This document shows positions 33,170-41,668 of a stretch of 64,000 bases of DNA, one piece after another (position 1 is the first letter of the stretch; each line of letters starts with the position of its first letter). The notes below the pieces were generated by a model. The model did no database searches. It was not told the origin of the DNA and saw only the letters and a program-made list of their open reading frames with translations. The stretch is taken from positions 124,001 to 188,000 of the forward strand of contig NZ_CP010054.1 of assembly GCF_000801315.1 (NCBI RefSeq), read 5' to 3'. Source of the DNA: Hymenobacter sp. DG25B. Its GTDB lineage: Bacteria; Bacteroidota; Bacteroidia; Cytophagales; Hymenobacteraceae. The position numbers and the translations under genes were made by a program.

Positions 33170-35599
33170 CTATTGCTTCACAAAACGCTGGTGGAAGGTC
33201 TTCTGACCGTCGCTCACCGTTACTACATACATGCCTTTAGCCAGGTTGCTGATGTTCAGCTCACCGTTGCCATCGTAGCGGACACCGGCTACGGCCGCGC
33301 CGCGCAGGTCTACTACTTTCACGTTAGTAGCTTTAGCACCACCGGGCAGAGCCAGGCGCAGCGACTCGGAAGCCGGGTTCGGGAATACTTCCAGACCACG
33401 GGCACCTGATTTGCTCAGCTTGTCGCCGGTGAGGGTCGTCAGGCCGGCTACTGGCGTAGCTGCCAACGTGCCGCCGGTGATGTTCAGGGAGTAGTCCTCG
33501 GTTTCGCCGTAGCTGTAAGAGCCGCAGCTGGTAGTAGCCGAGTTGTCGCTCATGACAATGCGCATGCGGGTTGTGCCCGATTTGGCGGTGGTGGGCACCG
33601 TGAAGGTGCTGGTCAGGTTGCCGCTGGTAGCAGCCGAGCCGCCATCCACTTTTTCACCGGCATCGATGAAGTCGCCATCCTGGTTCCAGTCAACATAAAT
33701 ACCCCAGTACTCGGTGTACACCGTAGAAGCGAAGCCACCGCTGATGGTCAGGGTTTGCGAAGAGCCGGCCGCAACCGTAGTGCTCAGGGCCGTGCCATTG
33801 TAGTAGCCGGCATCCTTAGACGAAGAGCGGGTGATAGAGCCCAGCTGTACATAGTCAATCCACTCGTAAGCCACGCTGCTGCCCTTGGAAGTGCAATACG
33901 TAACCGTGGTTGGGGGAGGAGTAGTGCCACCGCCGGAGTAAGCGGCGCCAACCCCTACGGCATACCAGGCATTGGTCACCGACTGCTCCTGGGTAGAACC
34001 TACACCGTACAGATCCTGCGCGGCTTTGATGGTGTAAGTACGAGCGGAAGCGTAGTTAGACGAAGCCGTCAGGTACACGCTTTCGGCACGGTAGGCAATT
34101 TTAGCGGCCGTAGTGATGCCCAGACCCGATACCGAGAAGGACAAACCTTTTTCGTTGGTGCCGGTTTTGCCCACCGAAACCAGGTAGAACCAGTAGTTGA
34201 GCACGCCCGAGTTAGTATGCACACCGCCGTTGTCGGCAGTACCGGTGTACCACTTCAGGCCTTTATAGTAAGCGGGTTGGCCTTGCGAGTTGGGGTCGCT
34301 CATGGAGCGCAAAGCCGCCTGCTGCTTGTCGATTTCCTCGCCAATGAGCCAGGTATTTTTGGCACGAGCACCCGAAGAGCCTACACCCAAAGTAGTTACG
34401 GCGTAGTTTTCTACGGAAGCGCCCCAGATATCAGAGAAGCCTTCATTCATGGCACCTGACTCGTTAGAGTACGTCAGGTTAGCGGTTTTTTCGCACACGG
34501 CGTGGCCGATTTCGTGGCCGCACACGTCCATGGCCGTCAGGGGGCGGAAGCGCGAGGCGCCGTCGCCGTAGGTCATGACCGAGCCGTTCCAATACGCATT
34601 TTCGTAGCCCACACCGTCGCCGGGGGTGTCATCGAAGTGCACGTAGCTCTTGATTTTGGCGCCGGCGTTGTCGTAAGAGTTGCGGCCGTGCACGTTCTTC
34701 CAGTAGTCGTAGGTAGCCTGCGCGCCCAAATGCGCGTCGCCGGCTACGTTGTCGAAGTTGGCGTTGTTGTACTCCGACCAGCTGTTGTCAGCATCGGTGA
34801 AGTCAACGGCAGCGGTGTAGCTGCTGCCTTTTTTGCAGTTGTAGGTTTCAATACCGAGGCCGCGGGTTACTTCGCGCAGACGGTAGGAGCCGTTATAATA
34901 GTCATCGGCCAGGGAGCGGGTGCCGCTGTAGGCCGTAGCGAAGGAAGCCGTGGCAGCCGTGTGCTTGATGATGTCGTTTTTAGAAATCACCTCGCCCGAC
35001 TGGGCATCTACATAAATGTAAGCGCGGCTCACGGGCTGCTGGGCGTACACATCAAACTTGTAAGCCAGGGTAGCTTTGCCGGTAGTGCCTTTACCCAAGG
35101 TGCTGCGCACAATCACCAGCTCGCCTTTCGGCTGGTAGCTGGCATCGTCCTGCCACATGTACTTCTTGGCGCTTACAAACGAGAGGGCGCGGCTCAGGGC
35201 CTGCGCTTCGCTCAGGGAAGGCGTGGTGCTGATTTTACCAATGCGCTCCAGCTTGCCGTTGATGGCTTCTACCTCGCCCTGACGGGCGTGCAGCAGATAA
35301 ACACCATTCTCTACTTTAATGCCTTTGTAGTACTGCTGGTAACGCTCGTTGAGGAGACCAAGCTCGTCTTTGTCGGCCTGGCTGCGCACCAGCACCTCGT
35401 CCTTCTGCAGGCCCAGCTGCTCCCGGAACATCTGCTGGGCTTCTGCCAGCTTGTACCCGCGACCAGCGTTAAAGCTGATCAGCTCGGGCTGCCCGTCTTC
35501 GGAGGCAATGCGCTGCTTAACACGAACACCATTTTGGGCTTGGGCAAACATAGCGCTGCCAAGCACCAGCAGTGCTACTGCTGGGTATTTCTTTTGCAT
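33170..35599 (-). CDS. M4 family metallopeptidase with GEVED and T9SS domains, tandem copy 2
   Basis: 809 residues from ATG 35599. Same plan as copy 1: signal peptide (YPAVALLVLGSAMFAQAQ), propeptide, zinc ligands H362, H366 and E386. It differs by an added GEVED-type domain (about 580-700; RMRIVMSDNSATTSCGSY, YGETEDYSLNIT) before the T9SS sorting domain (LEVFPNPASESLRLAL to FHQRFVKQ). The insert is probably a substrate- or surface-binding module. Secreted through T9SS. The two genes lie head to tail with a terminator between them. Start at 35599 is chosen because MQKKYPAVALL matches copy 1. Confidence 0.92.
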   Translation of the reverse strand: MQKKYPAVALLVLGSAMFAQAQNGVRVKQRIASEDGQPELISFNAGRGYKLAEAQQMFREQLGLQKDEVLVRSQADKDELGLLNERYQQYYKGIKVENGVYLLHARQGEVEAINGKLERIGKISTTPSLSEAQALSRALSFVSAKKYMWQDDASYQPKGELVIVRSTLGKGTTGKATLAYKFDVYAQQPVSRAYIYVDAQSGEVISKNDIIKHTAATASFATAYSGTRSLADDYYNGSYRLREVTRGLGIETYNCKKGSSYTAAVDFTDADNSWSEYNNANFDNVAGDAHLGAQATYDYWKNVHGRNSYDNAGAKIKSYVHFDDTPGDGVGYENAYWNGSVMTYGDGASRFRPLTAMDVCGHEIGHAVCEKTANLTYSNESGAMNEGFSDIWGASVENYAVTTLGVGSSGARAKNTWLIGEEIDKQQAALRSMSDPNSQGQPAYYKGLKWYTGTADNGGVHTNSGVLNYWFYLVSVGKTGTNEKGLSFSVSGLGITTAAKIAYRAESVYLTASSNYASARTYTIKAAQDLYGVGSTQEQSVTNAWYAVGVGAAYSGGGTTPPPTTVTYCTSKGSSVAYEWIDYVQLGSITRSSSKDAGYYNGTALSTTVAAGSSQTLTISGGFASTVYTEYWGIYVDWNQDGDFIDAGEKVDGGSAATSGNLTSTFTVPTTAKSGTTRMRIVMSDNSATTSCGSYSYGETEDYSLNITGGTLAATPVAGLTTLTGDKLSKSGARGLEVFPNPASESLRLALPGGAKATNVKVVDLRGAAVAGVRYDGNGELNISNLAKGMYVVTVSDGQKTFHQRFVKQ

Positions 35600-35873
35600 A
35601 ATGGTTTGGTTGGGGTGGTGAAAAAATAGAGAAGTCAATCCGTGCAGCGAGAGAGGTAGGCTTTTGCGGATTGGGTGGCCAAACTAGATATTTTTTGCAA
35701 TATCTTGTATATCAAGCCTATTTTTTTGACAAAATTTTATTTTTTATCCATCAATTCTAATAATGCTATTTTTGTATTTTTTTAATTATTTTAATAAAAT
35801 TGTAACCTTTTAAGAAGTATTCTATTAGAGTCATTTTACCGTTTACTTCCCGATTCTCTTTATTTTTCTCCTG
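35600..35873. other. AT-rich divergent intergenic region
   Basis: 274 bases between the M4 copy 2 gene and the SDR gene, mostly A/T from 35690 to 35870, with no gene, repeat or strict TAnnTTTG visible. Both promoters must lie here. A TAGTTTG word on the minus strand near 35685 is one base short of the consensus spacing. Confidence 0.5.
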
Positions 35874-36641
35874 ATGCTGAACCGCTGGAAATTAGATAAA
35901 ACCGTTGCCGTAGTTACGGGCGCTTCCAAAGGCATTGGCGCCGCCATTGCGGAAGAGTTGATGCAGCTGGGCGCTACCGTGTTAGCGGTAGCCCGCCAGT
36001 CGGACGTTCTGCAGCAGCAGGTGCAGGCCTGGCAGGCGCAGGGCCTACCCGCGCACGGCATAGCCGCCGATGTAAGCACGGCCGCTGGCCGCACACAGGT
36101 GCGGCAGGCTCTGGCCGACCTTCAACTACCCTGCGGTATTCTGGTGAATAATGTGGGCACCAACATCCGGAAACCCACCGCGGCTTACAGCCCCGAGGAA
36201 TATCAGTACCTGATGGCTACTAACCTGGAATCAGTATTTGGGATGTGCCAGGAGCTGTACCCTTTGCTACGGGAAACGGCGGGGGCCAGCATTGTCAACG
36301 TATCCTCGGTGGCCGGGCTCACGCATGTGCGCACCGGCTCCATCTACGGCATGACGAAAGCCGCCATGCTGCAGCTTACCCGCAACCTGGCGGTGGAGTG
36401 GGCTCCGGATGGTATCCGGGTAAATGCGGTGGCGCCCTGGTACATACATACGCCGCTGGCGGCCGGTGTGCTCGGCAACCCGGAGTATTTGCAGCAGGTA
36501 CTGGACCGCACGCCCATGAAGCGCATTGGCGAACCCGCCGAAGTAGCGGCGGCCGTGGCATTCCTCTGCCTGCCGGCCGCCAGCTACATTACCGGGCAGT
36601 GCCTGAGTGTGGATGGGGGCTTTGTGGTGAATGGCTTTTAG
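35874..36641 (+). CDS. Short-chain dehydrogenase, tropinone reductase-like
   Basis: 255 residues, classical SDR. Cofactor loop [15 protein letters not shown] (about 15-29), structural NNVGTN, catalytic Ser in NVSSVAG, and YGMTK (YxxxK, about 161-165). The helix [20 protein letters not shown] and the end [14 protein letters not shown] are typical of tropinone reductase-like members that use NADPH. Substrate unknown. Its last 53 bases overlap the 3' end of the ATP-grasp gene on the opposite strand. Confidence 0.88.
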   Translation: MLNRWKLDKTVAVVTGASKGIGAAIAEELMQLGATVLAVARQSDVLQQQVQAWQAQGLPAHGIAADVSTAAGRTQVRQALADLQLPCGILVNNVGTNIRKPTAAYSPEEYQYLMATNLESVFGMCQELYPLLRETAGASIVNVSSVAGLTHVRTGSIYGMTKAAMLQLTRNLAVEWAPDGIRVNAVAPWYIHTPLAAGVLGNPEYLQQVLDRTPMKRIGEPAEVAAAVAFLCLPAASYITGQCLSVDGGFVVNGF

Positions 36642-37512
36642 CCGCCAGCGCCACCAGCGCCTGCTCGTAGCGCGTCCAGGAGCCGGAGGCGGAGTCCAGG
36701 TACAGGAAAGGCTCAATCAGCTCCAGCTCCATCAGCAGGAATTCGCCATTCACCACCACACCATCTACGCGGGCGTACAGGCAGCCGGCACCAAAGCGTT
36801 GCATAATGGCATCAGCGGCCTGCTGCACGGCGGCGGGCGGCGTGGTTGGGGCAATGCTGCCGCCCAGGTAGTGCTGCACGCGGAAGTCACCGGACTTAGG
36901 CAGCTTCAGTACGCAATGGCTGTAGCGGCCGCCCAGGTAAATCAGCGACCATTCGCCGCCGGTTTGAATCTCGGGCAGGAAGGGTTGGGCCAGAAAATCT
37001 TCTTCGGCCAGCAGCGCCGTAAGGTGCGCGGCCTGCTCCATAGCCTGCACCGGGGTCAGCGAGAAGGTGTTTTTAGCGCCACCGCTCACGGCCGGCTTTA
37101 CAATGAGCTGTTCGGTTTGTAGCCCGGCAAACAGGGTGCCCGGTTGAAACTGGGTGCCGCGGGCCAGCCAGCGGGTGGGCACAATGGGCACGCCGGCTTC
37201 CTGCATTTCCAGCAAGTACCGCTTATCGGCGTTCCAGCGCACGGTAGCCACGGGGTTCAGCAGCGGAATTCCTTCGGCCTCCAGGCGGTTCAGCCACTGA
37301 TAAAACTCCGCCACCCGGTCAAAATAGTCCCACGGCGACTTTAGCACCACGGCCTCATACTGGCCCCAGGCTACGGTTTCATCCGACCAGACCACCACGC
37401 TTACCTGGTGGCCCCGGGCGCGCAGGTCGCGCTCCAGCAGCAGGTCTTCGTCTTCAACTGTATCGGCGGCGTAATGCGCTTTGCTGGCGCAGGTTACTAG
37501 GGCAAGGTGCAT
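36589..37512 (-). CDS. ATP-grasp domain protein
   Basis: 307 residues. Glutathione-synthetase/RimK-type ATP-grasp pattern: [20 protein letters not shown] in the pre-ATP domain, [16 protein letters not shown] as the ATP-binding strand and loop, and [20 protein letters not shown], which gives the Mg-binding Glu residues. Such enzymes join a carboxylate to an amine or thiol at ATP cost; substrates unknown. [20 protein letters not shown] occurs in a group of uncharacterised relatives. The C-terminal tail ([15 protein letters not shown]) runs into the antisense SDR gene. Confidence 0.8.
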   Translation of the reverse strand: MHLALVTCASKAHYAADTVEDEDLLLERDLRARGHQVSVVVWSDETVAWGQYEAVVLKSPWDYFDRVAEFYQWLNRLEAEGIPLLNPVATVRWNADKRYLLEMQEAGVPIVPTRWLARGTQFQPGTLFAGLQTEQLIVKPAVSGGAKNTFSLTPVQAMEQAAHLTALLAEEDFLAQPFLPEIQTGGEWSLIYLGGRYSHCVLKLPKSGDFRVQHYLGGSIAPTTPPAAVQQAADAIMQRFGAGCLYARVDGVVVNGEFLLMELELIEPFLYLDSASGSWTRYEQALVALAAKSHSPQSPHPHSGTAR

Positions 37513-37553
37513 GAGCGATTATATATAAAACGGTGCGACACCGCGCGGGCCGC

Positions 37554-38870
37554 CTATTTCTTGGAGGTGAGGTAATCAGAGGCCAGGGTAGCTAGGGCTT
37601 TTACGCCCAGCGTGAGGCCGCTTTCATCAATAAAGAAGCCGGACGTATGGTGCGGCGCGGTTTCTGAGGGCTTTTTTCCTTTGGGCATGCCGCCCACAAA
37701 CACAAACAGGCCGGGCACTTTCTCCTGATAGAAGGCAAAGTCCTCGGCCCCGGTTACGGCCTTTTGCAGCACTACGTGCTCGGGGCCGGCTACCTGCCGC
37801 AGGGAAGGCAGCATTTGCTCCATCAGGCGCGGGTTGTTGAACGTAACGGGCGCGTAGTTTTCAATTTCTACCTCGGCCGTGGCCCCGGCGCTTTCCGCAA
37901 TGTTGGTAGCCGTGCGCCGCACCGCCGCCCATATTTTCTGCTGCATATCCTTGTTCAGGGTACGGATGGTGCCGGTAAGCTCTACCTGTTCGGGAATAAT
38001 GTTGTTGCGCACGCCACCGTGCACCATACCCACCGTGAGTACAGCGGCATCTTCCGTCAGCTCCGTTTGCCGGCTGATGATGGTTTGCAGGCCGGTGATA
38101 ATCTGGGCGGCGGTAACCACCGGGTCTACGCTCAGCCAGGGATACGCCCCGTGCGCCGATTTGCCTTTCACCGTAATCTTGAAGACATCGGAGCTGGCCA
38201 TGGTGCCCTCGGGGCGGTATTTCAGGGTACCCACTTCGGTTTGGGCATTGATGTGCACCCCGAAAATGGCATCTACGGTGGGGTTGGTCAGCACCCCTTC
38301 CTTCACCATCAGGCGGGCGCCTCCTTCCTCGCCGGGCAGGGAGCCTTCCTCGGCCGGCTGGAAGATAAATTTGACGGTACCCGGTAGGTCTTTCCGCATT
38401 TTGCTGAGCACCTCGGCGGCGCCAAGCAGCATGGCTACGTGGGTATCGTGCCCGCAGGCGTGCATTACGCCTACCTGCTGGCCGTTGTAGGTGGCAGTGG
38501 CTTTGGAGGCGAAAGGCAGATTGGTGGCTTCCGTTACGGGCAGGGCATCCATATCGGCCCGCAGGGCCACCACCCGGCCGGGCTTGCCGCCGCGCAGGAT
38601 GCCTACCACGCCGGTGCGCGCCACGCCGGTTTGCACTTCAATACCCAGTTTTTTAAGCTGCTCGGCTACTAGGGCCGCGGTACGGTTTTCCTGATTGCCC
38701 AGCTCGGGGTGTTCGTGCAGGTCGCGGCGCCAGCCAATAACCTCCTGCTCGGTATTCTCGGCCAGCTTGCTGATGCGGGGGTGTAGGCTGGCATTCTGCG
38801 CCAGAGTGGGCGCCAACGGAGCAATGCCCAGTACGAACGAGGCAACCAGTGGAAAACGAAGTGACTTCAT
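37554..38870 (-). CDS. Secreted M20 family amidohydrolase
   Basis: About 438 residues from ATG 38870, which opens a signal peptide (FPLVASFVLGIAPLAPTLAQ). The M20D type (IAA-amino acid/hippurate hydrolase) is recognised by RRDLHEHPELGNQE, MHACGHDTHVAMLLG (metal Cys/His/Asp region), FIFQPAEEG (Glu residues) and TGAEDFAFYQ. It should hydrolyse N-acyl amino acids outside the cytoplasm; two metal ions are expected. The longer frame to 38930 is excluded by the signal peptide. Its promoter region faces that of the L,D-transpeptidase gene. Confidence 0.9.
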   Translation of the reverse strand: MKSLRFPLVASFVLGIAPLAPTLAQNASLHPRISKLAENTEQEVIGWRRDLHEHPELGNQENRTAALVAEQLKKLGIEVQTGVARTGVVGILRGGKPGRVVALRADMDALPVTEATNLPFASKATATYNGQQVGVMHACGHDTHVAMLLGAAEVLSKMRKDLPGTVKFIFQPAEEGSLPGEEGGARLMVKEGVLTNPTVDAIFGVHINAQTEVGTLKYRPEGTMASSDVFKITVKGKSAHGAYPWLSVDPVVTAAQIITGLQTIISRQTELTEDAAVLTVGMVHGGVRNNIIPEQVELTGTIRTLNKDMQQKIWAAVRRTATNIAESAGATAEVEIENYAPVTFNNPRLMEQMLPSLRQVAGPEHVVLQKAVTGAEDFAFYQEKVPGLFVFVGGMPKGKKPSETAPHHTSGFFIDESGLTLGVKALATLASDYLTSKK

Positions 38871-38911
38871 AGAGCAAGTAGATAAGCGGGGTTGAAGATA
38901 AAGCGCCGGGG

Positions 38912-38941
38912 TTGTTCTGCCTAGCGGCACCGTTATATTTG
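38912..38941 (+). promoter_or_regulatory. Complete Bacteroidota promoter of the L,D-transpeptidase gene
   Basis: A -33 TTG at 38912-38914 lies 19 bases before a perfect -7 element TATATTTG at 38934-38941. Both parts and their spacing fit the phylum consensus. The ATG at 39009 follows with a leader of about 60 bases. Confidence 0.7.
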
Positions 38942-39008
38942 CCCCGGCCTATACTTGGCGCAAAGCCCGGGGCGTTAGCGCATCATCCTCACTTTTTCCT
39001 GGTTCTGT

Positions 39009-39737
39009 ATGCCCGCCCTGCTCCTGCTGGTGCTGCTTGCGCTGTCTGGCCTGTTCCTCGGCAATTCTTTCTTTCGAACCGAGCAGCAGACCTTTCCCCG
39101 GGTGCGGGCCGCCTACGCCAACCGGTGGCCCGGCTTGCAGGCAGAGCTGCGCCGCCGGCGCCTGAATCCTACTGAGCTGGAAGTGTATGTGCGCGTGTTT
39201 AAAATAGGCAAACGGGTAGAGGTATGGGCCCGCAACCAGGGTCCGGAGCCGTTCCAGCTTTTCCGCCAATACGCGCTGGCGGGCACTTCCGGCACACTGG
39301 GCCCTAAGCGCCGTGCCGGCGACGGCCAGGTGCCCGAAGGCTGCTACCGTATCAACCGCTTCAATCCCAACAGCCTTTACCACCTTTCCCTGGGGCTGGA
39401 TTACCCAAACGCCGCCGACCTGGCCCTCCATGAGCCAACACCCGGCGGCGACATTTTCATCCATGGCTCCAATGTGACGGTGGGCTGCCTGCCCATTACG
39501 AATGCCTGCGTAGAAGAGCTTTACGTGCGGGCGGTAGAGGCGCGCGCGGCCGGCCAGCAGGATATTCCGGTGCACATCTTCCCCTTTGCCCTTAACACCA
39601 CCGACCTGGATGCCCGCTGGGCCAGCCCACATTATGCGTTCTGGAAAACCCTGGCCCCTTTCTATACTTATTTCGAGCAGCATCACCAGTTGCCCCCCGT
39701 CCTCATCGACGCCGCCGGCAGCTACCGGCTGAGGTAA
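39009..39737 (+). CDS. L,D-transpeptidase family protein (YkuD fold)
   Basis: 242 residues with an N-terminal signal or anchor (LLLLVLLALSGLFLGNSFF). The catalytic motif is GGDIFIHGSNVTVGCLPITN, in which the His and the Cys of the YkuD fold are seen; the LPITN end resembles YafK. Such enzymes make 3-3 crosslinks in peptidoglycan or attach proteins to it, in the periplasm. The upstream domain (RRLNPTELEVYVRVFKIGK) is typical. It is monocistronic with its own promoter; the WG-repeat gene follows after 200 bases. Confidence 0.88.
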   Translation: MPALLLLVLLALSGLFLGNSFFRTEQQTFPRVRAAYANRWPGLQAELRRRRLNPTELEVYVRVFKIGKRVEVWARNQGPEPFQLFRQYALAGTSGTLGPKRRAGDGQVPEGCYRINRFNPNSLYHLSLGLDYPNAADLALHEPTPGGDIFIHGSNVTVGCLPITNACVEELYVRAVEARAAGQQDIPVHIFPFALNTTDLDARWASPHYAFWKTLAPFYTYFEQHHQLPPVLIDAAGSYRLR

Positions 39738-39897
39738 ACCACGCCCGTTTCAGGAGCTGTAGCGGCACGTGCAGTCGCCTTTTGCACCAAGCTATCCGGC
39801 TCCAGTACAATCCACCGGGCTGCTTTATGAAGAGACACGTAGTAAAATAGTGCTAAAAGGAACCCCGGCTTTCTGCTGGTGGTTTGGCTGCACATAC

Positions 39898-39905
39898 TAT
39901 CTTTG
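39898..39905 (+). promoter_or_regulatory. Bacteroidota -7 promoter element of the WG-repeat gene
   Basis: TATCTTTG matches the consensus. It lies inside an upstream in-frame extension (from 39884), which therefore cannot be coding, and supports ATG 39938 as start. Confidence 0.6.
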
Positions 39906-39937
39906 TGATTCTGATCAACTTCCGGTTTCTGCGTGGT

Positions 39938-40714
39938 ATGAAGAATTGGGTCCTCTGCTTCTTCCTGGGTATTGTAACCATGGCCTTTACTCCTGCCGGA
40001 GAATGGGTGGGCGGAGAGCTGATACCCTACCGCCAGGGCGAAAAATGGGGCTACGCCGACCGGAACCGGCGTTTGGTACTACCTTTGCGCTACGATGAGG
40101 CCGGCCCGTTTGTAGATGAGCTGGCCTGGGTGCGCGTAGCGGGTCTTTATGGCTATATTGATGGTAGCGGCTATGCCGTTACGCCCACGCACTTCACCAA
40201 AGCGTCCAATTTCACGCGGGGCCGCGCTACCGTAGAGCTGCACGGCGAAACCTTTGAGATTGATGTGGCCGGCAAACGCCTGCCCGCTTCCGAAACGCCT
40301 GCCCCGGAGGTAGAATACCTTTCGCTGGGCGATATTGTGCGGAAAGCCGGTAAGTTGGGCTTCCGCTTTACGGTGGGCAGCGCTACGGTCCCCACCATCT
40401 ACGACGAGATACTGGAAGATTACCGGGGCCTGTTATTTGTGCGGCAGGGCCAGCAGTGGGGCGCTATCAACCGCAAAGGCAAGGTAGTACTGCCGGTTAG
40501 CTACGAGTCGATTAAAGCCACTGCTGCCAACGACTATATCTTTCCCATTGTGCAGCAGGCGGGCTTATTAGGCTATCTGGACGCGGATGGGCACCTGCTG
40601 GTAAAGCCCAAATACAGCGCCGCCGAGCCATTTGTGGGCGGCGTGGCCCGGGTAGAAACTCCGGATGGCCGCGTAGGCTATATTGACACCAACGGTAAGG
40701 AGTATTTCGAATAG
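39938..40714 (+). CDS. WG repeat-containing exported protein
   Basis: 258 residues from ATG 39938. Signal peptide WVLCFFLGIVTMAFTPA. About six WG-type beta repeats are seen: GEKWGYADRNRRLVLPLRYD, GLYGYIDGSGYAVTP, GKLGFRF, GQQWGAINRKGKVVLPVSYE, GLLGYLDADGHLLVKPKY and GRVGYIDTNGKEYFE. These repeats bind or scaffold in other bacteria; no enzymatic site is visible. Periplasmic or outer-membrane location likely. A hairpin lies 27 bases beyond the stop. Confidence 0.82.
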   Translation: MKNWVLCFFLGIVTMAFTPAGEWVGGELIPYRQGEKWGYADRNRRLVLPLRYDEAGPFVDELAWVRVAGLYGYIDGSGYAVTPTHFTKASNFTRGRATVELHGETFEIDVAGKRLPASETPAPEVEYLSLGDIVRKAGKLGFRFTVGSATVPTIYDEILEDYRGLLFVRQGQQWGAINRKGKVVLPVSYESIKATAANDYIFPIVQQAGLLGYLDADGHLLVKPKYSAAEPFVGGVARVETPDGRVGYIDTNGKEYFE

Positions 40715-40740
40715 CCGGCTTGTTTTGGCCGCTTGTTACG

Positions 40741-40781
40741 TGCCCTGTCCTTGGAAACCAATATATTCCAGGGGCAGGGCA
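40741..40781. other. Strong hairpin between the WG-repeat and TonB-like genes
   Basis: TGCCCTGTCCTTGGAA (40741-40756) pairs with TTCCAGGGGCAGGGCA (40766-40781) with two G-U pairs. There is no T-run after it, but a TATATTTA word at 40791-40798 near the next ATG could be a promoter. It may separate the two genes. Confidence 0.45.
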
Positions 40782-40812
40782 TTCTGCTGCTATATTTATT
40801 ATTCTGCTATGT

Positions 40813-41562
40813 ATGCTGGACTTACCTATTCTGAATGTGCGCCTTAAAACCTGCCACGAAAACTGGCAGCAGATGACTTCAACGGAAAAGGGGCATCATT
40901 GCCGCAAGTGCAACCGGGTAGTGCTGGACTTTACCCAGGCCCGGCAGGCCGAGTTGGAAACGGCCTTGCGGATGGCAACCAATAGTAGAGTATGTGGGCG
41001 ATTCGACGCCTCTCAACTGGCACCTCTGCCACGCCTGCGGCCCAAGCTCAGGCAATTTCTGGTGGCCTTGGTGCTGATATATGCCATGGGCTTGTCAGCT
41101 GGGGAAGCTATAGCGCAGGTAAAATATGCTCCGCCAAACAACAAGGCTGCTACCAATCCCCTTTCAGCTCCGTTTGCTGATTCACAGCAGCCGGACGCCA
41201 CGCATCCTCCAATGGTATTAGGAATTTATGTTGAGCAGATGCCCTCGTTTATCGGCGGCACCGCGCAGCTGCAAAAATTTATCCAGGAAAACCGGCGCTG
41301 GCCTGTCGAGGCTGGGAATATAGAAGGCCGCGTGTTCGTGCTATTCACCATTGATGCCCAGGGCAAAATCATCAACCCCCGAATAGCTAAGAGCTTACAT
41401 CCGGCACTGGATAGGGAAGCATTGCGCCTGGTTGGCTTACTGGAGGGGCAGTTCGTGCCGGGGCGGCAGGCGGGCCAGCCGGTACCCGTAAATTTCACGC
41501 TTCCCATCAACTTCAGTCAGGAGACTGTGGCCACTCCTAAGACAAAGCGTAAGCATAACTGA
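40813..41562 (+). CDS. TonB-like protein with N-terminal cysteine module
   Basis: 249 residues from ATG 40813. The N-terminus (about 1-60) is cytosolic and carries a CHENW...HHCRKCNRVVLDFTQ pattern, a possible zinc site seen in other Bacteroidota proteins. One membrane helix follows (FLVALVLIYAMGLSAGEAIA, about 78-97), then a Pro-rich linker and a TonB C-terminal domain (GRVFVLFTIDAQGKIINPRI, PALDREALRLV, about 165-235). TonB domains pass energy to outer-membrane receptors; the short linker and the odd N-terminus make classical TonB action doubtful. Confidence 0.78.
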   Translation: MLDLPILNVRLKTCHENWQQMTSTEKGHHCRKCNRVVLDFTQARQAELETALRMATNSRVCGRFDASQLAPLPRLRPKLRQFLVALVLIYAMGLSAGEAIAQVKYAPPNNKAATNPLSAPFADSQQPDATHPPMVLGIYVEQMPSFIGGTAQLQKFIQENRRWPVEAGNIEGRVFVLFTIDAQGKIINPRIAKSLHPALDREALRLVGLLEGQFVPGRQAGQPVPVNFTLPINFSQETVATPKTKRKHN

Positions 41563-41668
41563 TTACCCAGTCAGCGGCTTCCTACTTACTTAGAAAATGC
41601 CGGCCCTTTCTCCCAAAAAATTCGCACTTTAAACGCCGAATCTTCCTACTCAGGCTCATTTTTCGGCT

